From: an uncultured Pseudomonadota bacterium
GTDB taxonomy: Bacteria; Bdellovibrionota_B; Oligoflexia; Oligoflexales; CAILAO01
Reading direction: 5' to 3'
Assembly (NCBI GenBank): GCA_903832105.1
Contig: CAILAO010000727.1
Coordinates: forward strand, 1-12,241
DNA: 12,241 nt
Shown: positions 5,601-12,225 of the stretch, piece after piece
Position numbering within the stretch: the stretch's first letter is position 1
Layout of the letters: the number at the start of each line of letters is the position of its first letter
Translations under genes and position numbers: made by a program
The notes under the pieces: model-generated
Seen by the model: the letters and a program-made list of their open reading frames with translations, nothing else
Databases searched by the model: none
Told to the model about the DNA's origin: nothing

Positions 5601-7871
5601 ATGGGAACGATCGAACGTATATTAGAGGGACTGTCAGAGGTGCAGAAAAAAGCTGTCACTTGCCACGATGGCCCACTCGTCGTTTTTGCAGGCGCTGGTA
5701 GCGGTAAGACACGGATTATTACACGAAGAATTGCTCATCTGATTCACTCCGGAGTCCATCCCTCACAAATTCTTGCGGTGACTTTCACCAACAAAGCAGC
5801 TCGCGAGATGAAGGAGCGTGTTGAAGCGTTGATTCCCGAGGGGCGTTACACACTGATTGCAACCTTTCACTCGGCTTGTGCTCGTTGGCTTCGGGAGTTT
5901 GCTCCAGAGCTGGGATTTAACTCTGATTACATCATCTATGATGAAGACGATACACGTGCCGCGCTCAAAGCCCTTTTTAAAACGATGAATATTAAAGACA
6001 CTGATGTTGATGTGACGCCGGCGATTTTTATGCAGTCTCTCGAGTGGGCGAAATCTAACGTTCTTTTTCCCTCGGATTTAGAAAAAGGTTATAAGGAATA
6101 TTCAGACCGCTTTCCTGAATGGGCCGTTCAGGTGTACAAAAAGTATCAAGAGTCTCTTGCAAGTTCGAACGCCATGGACTTTGGCGATTTAATCATGAAT
6201 GTCATCTTACTTTTGAGGCGGAATGAACGGGTTCGAAAAATTTTAGAACATCGTTATCGCTATATTCTGGTCGACGAATATCAAGACACCAATCGATCCC
6301 AGATGGAGCTTGTGGCAAGGCTGTCTCAGCAGCATCAAAATCTATGTGTTGTGGGGGATGATGATCAGTCGATTTATAGCTGGCGGGGGGCCAGTGCACG
6401 AAATATTTTAGACTTTACCCGTGCATTTCCGGGCGCGCTTTCGGTAACCTTGGATACGAATTTTCGTTGTTCTGGCACTATCGTAAAGGCAGCCAGCGCC
6501 CTAATCTCAAATAATAAAGTTAGAGTTGAAAAAGACCTTAAAAGCGCCAACTCATCGGGTGTAAAAATAGGATACGCTCTTGAGCATGATGCCGATCTTG
6601 AGGCGTGGATGGTGGCTTCTACAATTATCAAGGAAAGAGGTGAGTACCCTTTAACGGATGTCGCGATTTTTTATAGGACGAATGCTCAGTCGCGCGTTTT
6701 AGAAGAGGCTCTTTTAAGAGAAAATGTTCCCTATCGAATTTATGGGACACTTCGATTCTATGAACGCATGGAAGTTAAAGACCTCATTGCATATTTGAGA
6801 ATCATTATTAATGAAGACGACGCCGTGAGTTTAAGGCGTATCATTAACGTGCCTGCGAGAAAGATCGGGAATAGAGCGCTGGAACAATTGGAAGAAGAGG
6901 CTGGGAAAAGGGGCCTCTCCCTGATGAAAACCATTCGAGCGCTCGTTAAAGAGCAGGATTCAAAGCAAGGAAATAAATTGAAACCCTTCTATGACCTTAT
7001 GGTGACTCTAAAGTCTCAAATTGAAGACATGCCGCTTGATAGGGTCGTTGACTATCTCGTGGCTACCATCGGATATAAGGACTACCTCGCAGAGCGCTTT
7101 AAGGAGCAGGAAGAAGAGCGAGTCGAAAACATCATTGAACTTGCAAATGCCATTAGCCAATATGCTGCCAGGGGTGACAGGGTGGCGCTCTCTGATTGGC
7201 TTCAGTCGGTGACTTTGAGCGACGAGAATCGAGAGGAGGCAGATGGTGAGGACGAAGGGCGACTCCTTAAAAAAGTTTCTCTTATGACCCTACATATGGC
7301 CAAGGGGCTTGAATATCGTCGGGTCTATGTTACAGGGCTGGAAGAGGGGCTGCTTCCTCATCAAAATAATGTCGATGACTCGACTCTTCTCGAAGAAGAA
7401 CGTCGCTTGCTTTACGTGGGTATGACACGCGCAAAAGAAAAGTTGTCACTTTCAGGGGCATGCCGAAGAAGACTTTACGGCAACCAATGGTTGGCGCAGA
7501 GGCCTTCGAGATTTCTTAAGGAAATCCCCGAATCATGTCTTGCTGTCTCATATGATACGGATGATGCTAGTTACAAAGAGACATATCACGGTGATCAATC
7601 TTTTGGCAAAAAACAGGACTCGACCTACGAACGCTATGACGAGTATAAAAAAGAGACCTATGAGTACGATAATGTCATTAGACGAAAGAAGCCGACCTAC
7701 AAAGTGGGGACTCTGGTCTTTCATCCGACCTATGGGAAGGGAGTTATTGAGAGTATTGACGAAGATTATGGCAGTACCAAAGCGCTTGTCAACTTCCCTG
7801 AATTTGGCCGTCGCCGTGTCCCTGAGAGCCAATTAACCCCTTTTCCGGAAAAAGTCATACTAAGGAGATAA
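5601..7871 (+). CDS. pcrA: UvrD/PcrA-type superfamily 1A DNA helicase
   Basis: An ATP-driven 3'-5' helicase of 756 aa, family role in nucleotide excision repair, replication-fork processing and displacing RNA polymerase. All SF1A motifs are present: Q motif (LSEVQKKAV, 11-19), Walker A AGAGSGKT with Lys36, Ia TFTNKAAREMK (61-71), II VDEYQD with Asp225-Glu226, III GDDDQSIYSWRGA, IV TNFRC, V LMTLHMAKGLEY, and VI LLYVGMTRAK with Arg610. The C-terminus carries a Tudor-like domain (VGTLVFHPTYGKGVIESI, then FPEFGRRRVPESQL) that in PcrA/UvrD contacts RNA polymerase. Between them lies a Tyr/Asp/Lys/Glu-rich linker (about 645-695). I chose ATG 5601, preceded by GAGGA and giving the family's usual N-terminus; TTG 5583 would add six residues without a ribosome site. 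uvrD and pcrA cannot be told apart by eye. Confidence 0.95.
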   Translation: MGTIERILEGLSEVQKKAVTCHDGPLVVFAGAGSGKTRIITRRIAHLIHSGVHPSQILAVTFTNKAAREMKERVEALIPEGRYTLIATFHSACARWLREFAPELGFNSDYIIYDEDDTRAALKALFKTMNIKDTDVDVTPAIFMQSLEWAKSNVLFPSDLEKGYKEYSDRFPEWAVQVYKKYQESLASSNAMDFGDLIMNVILLLRRNERVRKILEHRYRYILVDEYQDTNRSQMELVARLSQQHQNLCVVGDDDQSIYSWRGASARNILDFTRAFPGALSVTLDTNFRCSGTIVKAASALISNNKVRVEKDLKSANSSGVKIGYALEHDADLEAWMVASTIIKERGEYPLTDVAIFYRTNAQSRVLEEALLRENVPYRIYGTLRFYERMEVKDLIAYLRIIINEDDAVSLRRIINVPARKIGNRALEQLEEEAGKRGLSLMKTIRALVKEQDSKQGNKLKPFYDLMVTLKSQIEDMPLDRVVDYLVATIGYKDYLAERFKEQEEERVENIIELANAISQYAARGDRVALSDWLQSVTLSDENREEADGEDEGRLLKKVSLMTLHMAKGLEYRRVYVTGLEEGLLPHQNNVDDSTLLEEERRLLYVGMTRAKEKLSLSGACRRRLYGNQWLAQRPSRFLKEIPESCLAVSYDTDDASYKETYHGDQSFGKKQDSTYERYDEYKKETYEYDNVIRRKKPTYKVGTLVFHPTYGKGVIESIDEDYGSTKALVNFPEFGRRRVPESQLTPFPEKVILRR

Positions 7872-7878
7872 AAAAGTG

Positions 7879-7921
7879 TTGACGGGGCTTTAAGAAGACT
7901 TTAGCGTTACAAGAATATACT
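7879..7921 (+). promoter_or_regulatory. Weak candidate promoter of the small secreted-protein gene
   Basis: TTGACG (7879-7884) is a good -35 but pairs at 17 bases only with TAGCGT. TATACT (7916-7921) is a good -10 without a clear -35. One of these probably drives the gene at 7986. The start is not settled. Confidence 0.3.
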
Positions 7922-7924
7922 TTA

Positions 7925-7942
7925 CATAGCAGTGTGGCTATG
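7925..7942. repeat. Short inverted repeat in the leader of the small secreted-protein gene
   Basis: CATAGC and GCTATG flank a 6-base loop. A further palindrome ACAATTGT follows at 7948-7955. Both lie just before the ribosome site GAAGGAG (7971-7977). They could be operators or an mRNA 5' structure. There is no T-tract, so a terminator for the helicase gene is unlikely. Confidence 0.3.
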
Positions 7943-7985
7943 CATCGACAATTGTTGAGTGTCTTTTTGAGAAGGAGATGAAAAC

Positions 7986-8222
7986 ATGTTTTCCAAGTTT
8001 TTAAAAGCTCTCGTTGCAGTGATCGCAAGTCTCGCGCTCGTGGCAGCAACCGGTCTCGCCGCTGGCAAGAAATGCCCAAAAGGTCAAAAGTGGGATAAAG
8101 CCAAAAACGCTTGCGCCGAAGTAGCCAAAAAAGGCGACAAAGCCAAGAAAGCAGAGAAAAAAGTTGAAGAACCTGCAGTTCCAGCAGAAGTTCCAACAGA
8201 AGAGCCAGTTCCAGAGGAATAA
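7986..8222 (+). CDS. Small secreted Lys/Ala- and Pro/Glu-rich protein
   Basis: I do not recognise this 78-aa protein as a named family. Residues 1-26 form a clear Sec signal peptide (Lys, then Leu/Val/Ala-rich core, ending GLAA, probable cut after Ala26). The mature part begins with a short two-cysteine unit (Cys30 and Cys43, around KGQKWDKAKNAC), where a single disulfide is plausible. An AKK-type basic stretch (45-61) and an acidic Pro/Val/Glu tail (63-78) follow, so charge reverses along the chain. The start has GAAGGAG eight bases upstream. It is followed by a strong terminator, so it is probably a one-gene transcript. A small abundant periplasmic or surface protein is an inference from size, ribosome site and composition. 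Confidence 0.8.
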   Translation: MFSKFLKALVAVIASLALVAATGLAAGKKCPKGQKWDKAKNACAEVAKKGDKAKKAEKKVEEPAVPAEVPTEEPVPEE

Positions 8223-8255
8223 TAGAGCGTCGTTAAGACATCTAAATATAACTCT

Positions 8256-8293
8256 AAAAGAAGGACAGTTTTTTAAACTGTCCTTCTTTTTTT
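8256..8293 (+). terminator. Strong bidirectional intrinsic terminator
   Basis: A perfect 16-bp stem (8256-8271 with 8275-8290) closes on a TTT loop and is followed by more T on the plus strand. The left arm begins with A's, so the minus strand also ends in T's. It can serve both the gene ending at 8222 and the converging transporter pair, whose last stop codon is at 8292-8294. Confidence 0.92.
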
Positions 8294-8624
8294 AGTTCCA
8301 CTCTTTAAATATCACAAAAACGGCAGCAATCATGAAAAGAAAACCCACCAGGTAGTTCCACTTGAGAGGTTCTTTTAGGTAGATCACAGAGAAGCCGCAA
8401 AAAACCACGAGCGTAATGACTTCTTGGATAGTTTTAAGCTGAGCAGCGGTGAATTGGCCGTGGCCGATTCTATTTGCAGGAACTTGAAAGCAATACTCAA
8501 TAGAGGCGATAAGCCAGCTTACGAGGATGGCTATCCATAGTGGGCTTGACTTGTATTTGAGGTGCCCGTACCAGGCAATTGTCATAAACACATTAGAAAT
8601 CAGAAGCAGGATAATCGTGGTCAT
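8292..8624 (-). CDS. DUF486 / DMT_6 family small membrane protein
   Basis: A 110-aa integral membrane protein with about four transmembrane helices. The middle matches the DUF486 (DMT_6) signature closely: NVFMTIAWYGHLK near the start, then IEYCFQVPANRIGHGQFTAAQLKTIQEV and YLKEPLKWNYLVGF. The family belongs to the drug/metabolite transporter superfamily, but its substrate is not known. I chose ATG 8624 because it forms an ATGA overlap with the stop of the upstream EamA gene and begins exactly where family members begin (MTTIILLL). A longer frame from 8669 would add 15 hydrophilic residues and overlap the EamA gene far more. An AGGGGA-type ribosome site precedes it. Translation is probably coupled to the EamA gene, which suggests joint function. 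Confidence 0.92.
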   Translation of the reverse strand: MTTIILLLISNVFMTIAWYGHLKYKSSPLWIAILVSWLIASIEYCFQVPANRIGHGQFTAAQLKTIQEVITLVVFCGFSVIYLKEPLKWNYLVGFLFMIAAVFVIFKEWN

Positions 8625-9508
8625 GAAGAAATCCCCTTTTTTGCTTTTTCTGGAAAATAGATCATGCAAAGAAGTCCAAGAGCGATCAAAAAATAGCCGG
8701 CGATTGTAGCTGTGGTTAAGCGTTCTCCGAAAAGGAAAAAAGCCACAATCCCAGCTAAGACGGGTTCGGCAAGTGTCGCAGTGGAAACAAGCGAGACTTT
8801 GAATCGTTTAAGGACATAGATGAGCGAAGCGTGACCGAGCAGCGTCGGAAACAAGACGAGACTCATGAGGGCAAGGGCAGTTTTTATTCCAAAATCAAAG
8901 AAAGGAAGGTCAAACGTGAACATCACAACACATGACAGGACGCTTCCTGTTAGAAATACAAGAGGCATTAAAAAAAGGTTGTCGAAGCGGTTTCGGAGGG
9001 ATTTGCCGATGATGAAGTATATGGCAAAGCAGAGGCCACCAACAACGGCCATGAGGTCACCAAAAAGATAGCTGGAAGAAAAAGAGACATCGTCAAGTCC
9101 GACAAGGATAAGCCCCAATATCCCTGAAATGATGGCGATGAGGGTTCCTAGACTGGGCCTTTCTTTAAATAGAAAAAAGGCTCCGAGTGATGAAAAGACG
9201 GGATAGAAAGAAAAGCACATGGCCGCATTGGCAACTTTGGTTGCCTTAACCGCGATAAACCATGCGAAAAAATGAAGGGCAAAGGTCATTCCCATGAGGA
9301 TAATCACGAAGAGGTCTTTTCGCTTAATGATCGCCAGGTTTTTCCATAATAGTCGGTAGGAAAAGGGTAAAAGGATCAGAAAAGCAAAGAATAGTCGATA
9401 GAAGGCGATTGAGATTGGATTGGTTTCGCAGAGTTTTACGAGGTTTCCGGCTTGAGATAATGCTAGAACCGAAAAAGTTAGGAGAATATAAGGAATCATT
9501 CGAGTCAT
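8621..9508 (-). CDS. EamA/DMT-superfamily transporter (10 transmembrane helices)
   Basis: A 295-aa inner-membrane protein with about ten hydrophobic segments in two EamA-like halves. The first half includes the typical SIAFYRLFFAFLILLP, ALHFFAWFIAVKATKVANAA and FFLFKERPS. The second includes GDLMAVVGGLCFAIYFIIGK, STATLAEPVLAGIVAFFLFGERLT and GYFLIALGLL. EamA proteins export or import amino acids, nucleosides or other metabolites; the substrate cannot be read from sequence. The first ATG (9508) gives a usual N-terminus, though no clear ribosome site precedes it; Met4 (9499) is possible. It is followed with an ATGA overlap by the DUF486 gene. The pair shares the terminator at 8256-8293. Confidence 0.92.
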   Translation of the reverse strand: MTRMIPYILLTFSVLALSQAGNLVKLCETNPISIAFYRLFFAFLILLPFSYRLLWKNLAIIKRKDLFVIILMGMTFALHFFAWFIAVKATKVANAAMCFSFYPVFSSLGAFFLFKERPSLGTLIAIISGILGLILVGLDDVSFSSSYLFGDLMAVVGGLCFAIYFIIGKSLRNRFDNLFLMPLVFLTGSVLSCVVMFTFDLPFFDFGIKTALALMSLVLFPTLLGHASLIYVLKRFKVSLVSTATLAEPVLAGIVAFFLFGERLTTATIAGYFLIALGLLCMIYFPEKAKKGISS

Positions 9509-9615
9509 AAGTTAAGTCGACGTCACTTTTTCATTTTGTCCCGCTTCTGTCACGAATCGAAGCAGAGGCCACTTCATATTTATTAAGGATTATCACCTCT
9601 TCCGAAATCTTAAAA

Positions 9616-9647
9616 GTGTCTATTTTTTTGACAGGTGTCTTTTTTTT
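9616..9647 (+). repeat. Two GTGTCT-plus-T-tract units, possible enhancer site
   Basis: GTGTCT followed by a T7-type tract occurs at 9616 and again at 9635. The first copy also forms TGTC-N9-GACA (9617-9633). The units end about 45-50 bases before the sigma-54 candidate, roughly where bacterial enhancer-binding proteins act. Function is inferred from position only. Confidence 0.3.
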
Positions 9648-9693
9648 AGGCAGTTTAAGTGCGCTTTTAAAGGCATTTTAGCTGTGATTTAGT

Positions 9694-9709
9694 TGGCAGT
9701 GTTCTTGCT
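9694..9709 (+). promoter_or_regulatory. Sigma-54 (RpoN) type -24/-12 promoter
   Basis: TGGCAG-TGTTC-TTGCT matches the consensus TGGCAC-N5-TTGCW except for one base. The invariant GG (9695-9696) and GC (9707-9708) are ten bases apart, as required. Transcription would start near 9720, leaving a leader of about 200 bases before the lipoprotein ATG at 9919. Such promoters need an ATP-dependent activator, so expression is likely conditional. Confidence 0.6.
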
Positions 9710-9724
9710 AAGGTGCTTTTCGAG

Positions 9725-9742
9725 CGACCTTTTTCGAGGTCG
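9725..9742 (+). repeat. Hairpin near the predicted 5' end of the lipoprotein mRNA
   Basis: CGACCT and AGGTCG flank a 6-base loop, followed by a T-rich stretch (ACTTTTATTTG then T6). It lies just after the predicted sigma-54 start. It could stabilise the 5' end or act as a weak attenuator. The stem is short, so termination would be inefficient. Confidence 0.35.
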
Positions 9743-9904
9743 GACTTTTATTTGTTTTTTGTTGAATGATCCATGCTGAGTTGTTATTTGCGGAGTAGAA
9801 ACTGTGGTGGTTCTGACTGGTTTGAAATTCCTAGCTAAGCTTTCCTTACGAAATCTTGATGATTCCCACAACAAGTCTATTACGTCTATTAGTTCACCGA
9901 ACTG

Positions 9905-9911
9905 AAAGGAG
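9905..9911 (+). promoter_or_regulatory. Ribosome-binding site fixing the lipoprotein start
   Basis: AAAGGAG lies seven bases before ATG 9919. The same frame is open back to an ATG at 9856, but that start has no ribosome site and would put 21 polar residues before the signal peptide. This site decides for 9919. Confidence 0.8.
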
Positions 9912-9918
9912 AATTTGT

Positions 9919-10707
9919 ATGCGCCGAACCCTGTTTTTATCGATCCTGTTAACCGTGTCGTTAGGGGCATTCACCGCTTGTGCAAAGAAAAAGAAAAGTG
10001 ATGACCCGCCTGCTCCTCAACCAACCCCAGAGCCAACAGTAGCGCCCGTGACTCCGACCACAGTCACAACTCCAGTGACTCCGACCACGACTACAACTCC
10101 GACCGCCACGACAGCAACGCCAACTACAGAGCAGTTACAGCAAGAATATAACAATCTTCCTGTAGGGCTAATGTCGCGAGTTCCCACTGATGAATATGGA
10201 AATGATTTAAGTGACCAAGCAGAGGCGAGGATTTTTAATACATCGACGGAACCGACGGATTTCTCCAGCGCCAACGGTATTTGGGGCCAAGGACAAGCCG
10301 TAGCTAGCAGTGATGCTTTCATTGAAGACGAAACCAATGGTTCGTGGTCGAACAGTGATACGAATGGCTATTATGGAGACTATTCCGGTTACGGATATGA
10401 TCCCTATAATTCAAACTCGAACGGTGCTTATAATGATACGTCTAGCTATTATAATGATGCGGCCAGTTATAACAATGATATGTATTCCAATAGCGGCCTT
10501 TCGTATGGCTATCGTTCCAGAATCACATCTGGAGCTTATTGGCGCTATTCGAGTCCATCATCATTTTACGACGAAGCTAATCACTTTCGTTATTACTTCT
10601 TCAGGCGTCCTCAGTTTTCCGGTGGGTTTATTTCTACGACCGTGATGCAACAGGGGACAGGGATCTGTTCGGAAGTCGCTCAGGTTTCTCAATCAATGTG
10701 TATGTAG
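9919..10707 (+). CDS. Putative lipoprotein with Thr/Pro stalk and Tyr/Asn/Ser/Gly-rich body
   Basis: I do not recognise this 262-aa protein. The signal peptide (RR, then LFLSILLTVSLGAF) ends in FTAC with Cys21 as likely lipid site, followed by AKKKK. Residues 30-70 are a Pro/Thr stalk with a nine-residue repeat (VTPTTVTTP, VTPTTTTTP, then a decayed TATTATPTT), the kind of linker that holds a domain away from the membrane. A segment with a more ordinary mix follows (71-140). Residues 141-198 are strikingly rich in Tyr, Asn, Ser, Gly and Asp (repeats around YND/YNN, no Lys, no Cys), like disordered or prion-like segments. The end (199-262) regains Arg and aromatic residues, with Cys250 and Cys261. 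The sigma-54 promoter and terminator make it a single-gene unit. A surface, adhesion or matrix role is possible but unproven. Confidence 0.85.
   Translation: MRRTLFLSILLTVSLGAFTACAKKKKSDDPPAPQPTPEPTVAPVTPTTVTTPVTPTTTTTPTATTATPTTEQLQQEYNNLPVGLMSRVPTDEYGNDLSDQAEARIFNTSTEPTDFSSANGIWGQGQAVASSDAFIEDETNGSWSNSDTNGYYGDYSGYGYDPYNSNSNGAYNDTSSYYNDAASYNNDMYSNSGLSYGYRSRITSGAYWRYSSPSSFYDEANHFRYYFFRRPQFSGGFISTTVMQQGTGICSEVAQVSQSMCM
10048..10128 (+). repeat. 27-base tandem repeat coding the Thr/Pro stalk
   Basis: The 14-base word GTGACTCCGACCAC occurs at 10048 and at 10075, exactly one 27-base period apart; a third, degraded unit covers 10102-10128. Each unit encodes nine residues, so copy changes would lengthen or shorten the stalk without shifting the frame. 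Confidence 0.8.
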
Positions 10708-10753
10708 GAAGCATTCTCGATGAAATAGCTATTGATATTGGAAGTTTGGAGGG

Positions 10754-10791
10754 AAAGTGGGGCAGGCGTCAAAGCCGGCCCCACTTTTTTT
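10754..10791 (+). terminator. Strong intrinsic terminator of the lipoprotein gene
   Basis: AAAGTGGGGC pairs with GCCCCACTTT (10754-10763 with 10778-10787), with an inner GGC/GCC pairing in the loop and a run of seven T's from 10785 to 10791. Confidence 0.93.
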
Positions 10792-10837
10792 AGGATAGAT
10801 CGAGGTAAAGTCTATGGAATTTTGGACTTTGAACGCT

Positions 10838-10843
10838 TATAAT
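10838..10843 (+). promoter_or_regulatory. Candidate -10 element for the 188-aa exported protein
   Basis: A perfect TATAAT lies 39 bases before the ATG at 10883. The -35 at 17 bases (TGGAAT, 10815-10820) is poor, so the promoter may be weak or activator-dependent. Confidence 0.45.
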
Positions 10844-10882
10844 AACCTCCTCGTGGGAATTTGTAGTTGATGAGGTGTCGTC

Positions 10883-11449
10883 ATGGTTCGAAAGTATTTG
10901 GCAGCGTGGATTTTGGCATTTATCGTAGCAGGTGTGATGTCTTCTTTTTTTGGAGTCTCAGGCTTTGCTCAAGATCAAGAAAGCGGAGATTCTTTTTCGC
11001 CTCCTCGTTATCTTCCTCCTCCATCTCCAGGTGTTGTGACTCCCAATCCTAAATGGAGTGTAGGTCTTCAAATTGGTCATACCGTGGGGTTTGCAGCGCA
11101 GAAAGTTGCTTTTTTTGGAGGGCTTCTAGACCTCGGAGTTGGATTTGTTCCGACTCATGTTGCTGCTGATTACATATTTGTTTTTGATCAGGATTTTAGG
11201 CCTGTCATTATGGGGCCAAGTGCGGATATTCGGGTAACGCGGGGAAAGCTGTTATTGTGTGTGGGTGGGGGAACTGAATTTGGTAAAGGTTTAACCCTGA
11301 GAGCGCCTGCAAAGATTGAATATATTTTGCCAAGAGATCCCTTTGCCTTTTTTGGTGGTGCCCTTTTTCTTTTTGGGCCTTTCGGAAACTCCGACGATGA
11401 TGCAGAAATTGGTGTTGATTGGATGGCAGGGGCTCGTTTACTGCTTTAG
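10883..11449 (+). CDS. Exported protein of unknown function, possible small outer-membrane barrel
   Basis: A 188-aa protein I cannot name. It has a signal peptide (MVRK, hydrophobic 5-26, probable cut after Ala29 in SGFA), then a Pro-rich segment (41-55), then alternating hydrophobic/polar stretches with many Gly and aromatic residues (for example WSVGLQIGHTVGF, GGLLDLGVGF, LLLCVGGGTEFG, FAFFGGALFLFG). This pattern suits antiparallel beta-strands of an outer-membrane or periplasmic protein. It ends in ARLLL rather than the usual aromatic residue of barrel proteins, so the barrel idea is tentative. Ribosome site GAGGT (10872-10876) supports the start. It converges on the pgeF-like gene with a gap of only seven bases and no terminator between them. 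Confidence 0.75.
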   Translation: MVRKYLAAWILAFIVAGVMSSFFGVSGFAQDQESGDSFSPPRYLPPPSPGVVTPNPKWSVGLQIGHTVGFAAQKVAFFGGLLDLGVGFVPTHVAADYIFVFDQDFRPVIMGPSADIRVTRGKLLLCVGGGTEFGKGLTLRAPAKIEYILPRDPFAFFGGALFLFGPFGNSDDDAEIGVDWMAGARLLL

Positions 11450-11456
11450 ACAAAAT

Positions 11457-12182
11457 CTACTTTAGAGTTAGAGCACTCCAGTTTGTTCCACACTTCTCAC
11501 CTTCGCGACGATAGCTATGCCATAGATCGGCTCTGTCATAGGTGCATGAGCGGACCACGCTGATGTTTTGAGCTGGGAGGCCTGTTTTTAGCAAGAAAAG
11601 AACTGCGGATGCTTGAAGGTCAAGATGCCAGCGATCCAAAACACCTTTCGAAAGGCAGAACATCTGCTCTTCGTGTGTAAGATTTAGTGAACGACTTTCG
11701 AAAAAAAGTTCCAAAACATCAGGACCGATTTCGAAGTGTTCCAGTCCGATTGAAGGGCCGATTGCGACGAGGAGATTATCAAAAGTAGGGTAGAGGTTTT
11801 TATAGAGTCGCAACGCTTCTTCAAGAATACCCAAAAAAAGGCCACGCCAGCCTGCGTGGATTGCGAAGCCGAAGGACTGATTCTGGTCAGCCATCAAAAC
11901 TGGAACACAGTCGGCAGATTTAACGGCAATGGTAATGTTTTTCGACCTTGTCATGAGGCCATCGGCTTCGCCTAGAATCTGACATGTTTCCTCTTCAGCA
12001 AATGTCGGAGGTGTTTTAGGTGCTTCTATGACGCGTGCTCCTCGAACTTGTTTAAGGGCATAGCATTGTGGTGGGGGATCGTTGACGCCGCTAAAGTGAT
12101 GTCCGATTTTGTGCTGAATGAAGAGGGGTATAGTTTTCTGTGCCGAGAGCCAGTTGACTTTGTTAATTTGTTCGAGATTCAC
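11457..12182 (-). CDS. pgeF: PgeF/YfiH/YlmD family protein (laccase-domain, DUF152)
   Basis: A 241-aa cytoplasmic protein of the family formerly called multicopper polyphenol oxidase and now seen as purine nucleoside phosphorylase/deaminase-like; the E. coli member is also linked to peptidoglycan fidelity. Family motifs: KQVRG (44-48), EADGLMT (72-78), SADCVPVL with Cys92, IHAGWRGL with His109, IGPSIG, FEIGPDV, and CTYDRADLWHSYRREG near the end. The usual active-site set is His-Cys-His, but the first His (normally in QVHG) is Arg47 here. The N-terminal stretch usually reading NLG-GD-V-NR is also shortened. The enzyme may be altered or inactive. The start is GTG with GAGGTGA upstream; no ATG is available. 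A -10 TATAAT on the minus strand lies 38 bases ahead. Confidence 0.88.
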   Translation of the reverse strand: MNLEQINKVNWLSAQKTIPLFIQHKIGHHFSGVNDPPPQCYALKQVRGARVIEAPKTPPTFAEEETCQILGEADGLMTRSKNITIAVKSADCVPVLMADQNQSFGFAIHAGWRGLFLGILEEALRLYKNLYPTFDNLLVAIGPSIGLEHFEIGPDVLELFFESRSLNLTHEEQMFCLSKGVLDRWHLDLQASAVLFLLKTGLPAQNISVVRSCTYDRADLWHSYRREGEKCGTNWSALTLK

Positions 12183-12219
12183 TATGGTTTCACCTCGGAA
12201 TAATATAGGTTTTAAGCAG

Positions 12220-12225
12220 ATTATA
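12220..12225 (-). promoter_or_regulatory. Candidate -10 element of the pgeF-like gene
   Basis: A perfect TATAAT on the minus strand. Its -35 would fall just outside the window, so the promoter cannot be completed. The implied leader is about 30 bases. Confidence 0.45.

Larger units (their letters stand above)
9509..9918. other. Long divergent intergenic region with regulatory signals
   Basis: These 410 bases separate the transporter pair (-) from the lipoprotein gene (+). The region holds a sigma-54-type promoter (9694-9709), repeated GTGTCT-T-tract units upstream of it (9616-9647), a hairpin at the expected transcript start (9725-9742) and a tandem 9-mer just before the ribosome site (9875-9892). 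No frame within it looks like a real gene. Confidence 0.65.

Noticed and set aside
7548..7832. 94-aa minus-strand frame with hydrophobic content
   Set aside because: It is antisense to the helicase linker and Tudor-like domain, without promoter or ribosome site.
8625..8669. Upstream start of the DUF486 gene
   Set aside because: It adds hydrophilic residues not seen in the family and overlaps the EamA gene; ATG 8624 gives an ATGA overlap.
9628..9633. Perfect TTGACA as a sigma-70 -35 element
   Set aside because: No acceptable -10 lies 16-18 bases downstream; the sequence there is a T-run followed by AGGCAGTTT.
9856..9918. Upstream extension of the lipoprotein gene to ATG 9856
   Set aside because: It would put 21 non-hydrophobic residues before the signal peptide and has no ribosome site; AAAGGAG precedes ATG 9919.
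9689..9970. 93-aa open frame on the minus strand in the long intergenic region
   Set aside because: It overlaps the sigma-54 candidate and the signal peptide of the lipoprotein gene, is basic and low in recognisable features, and has no ribosome site.
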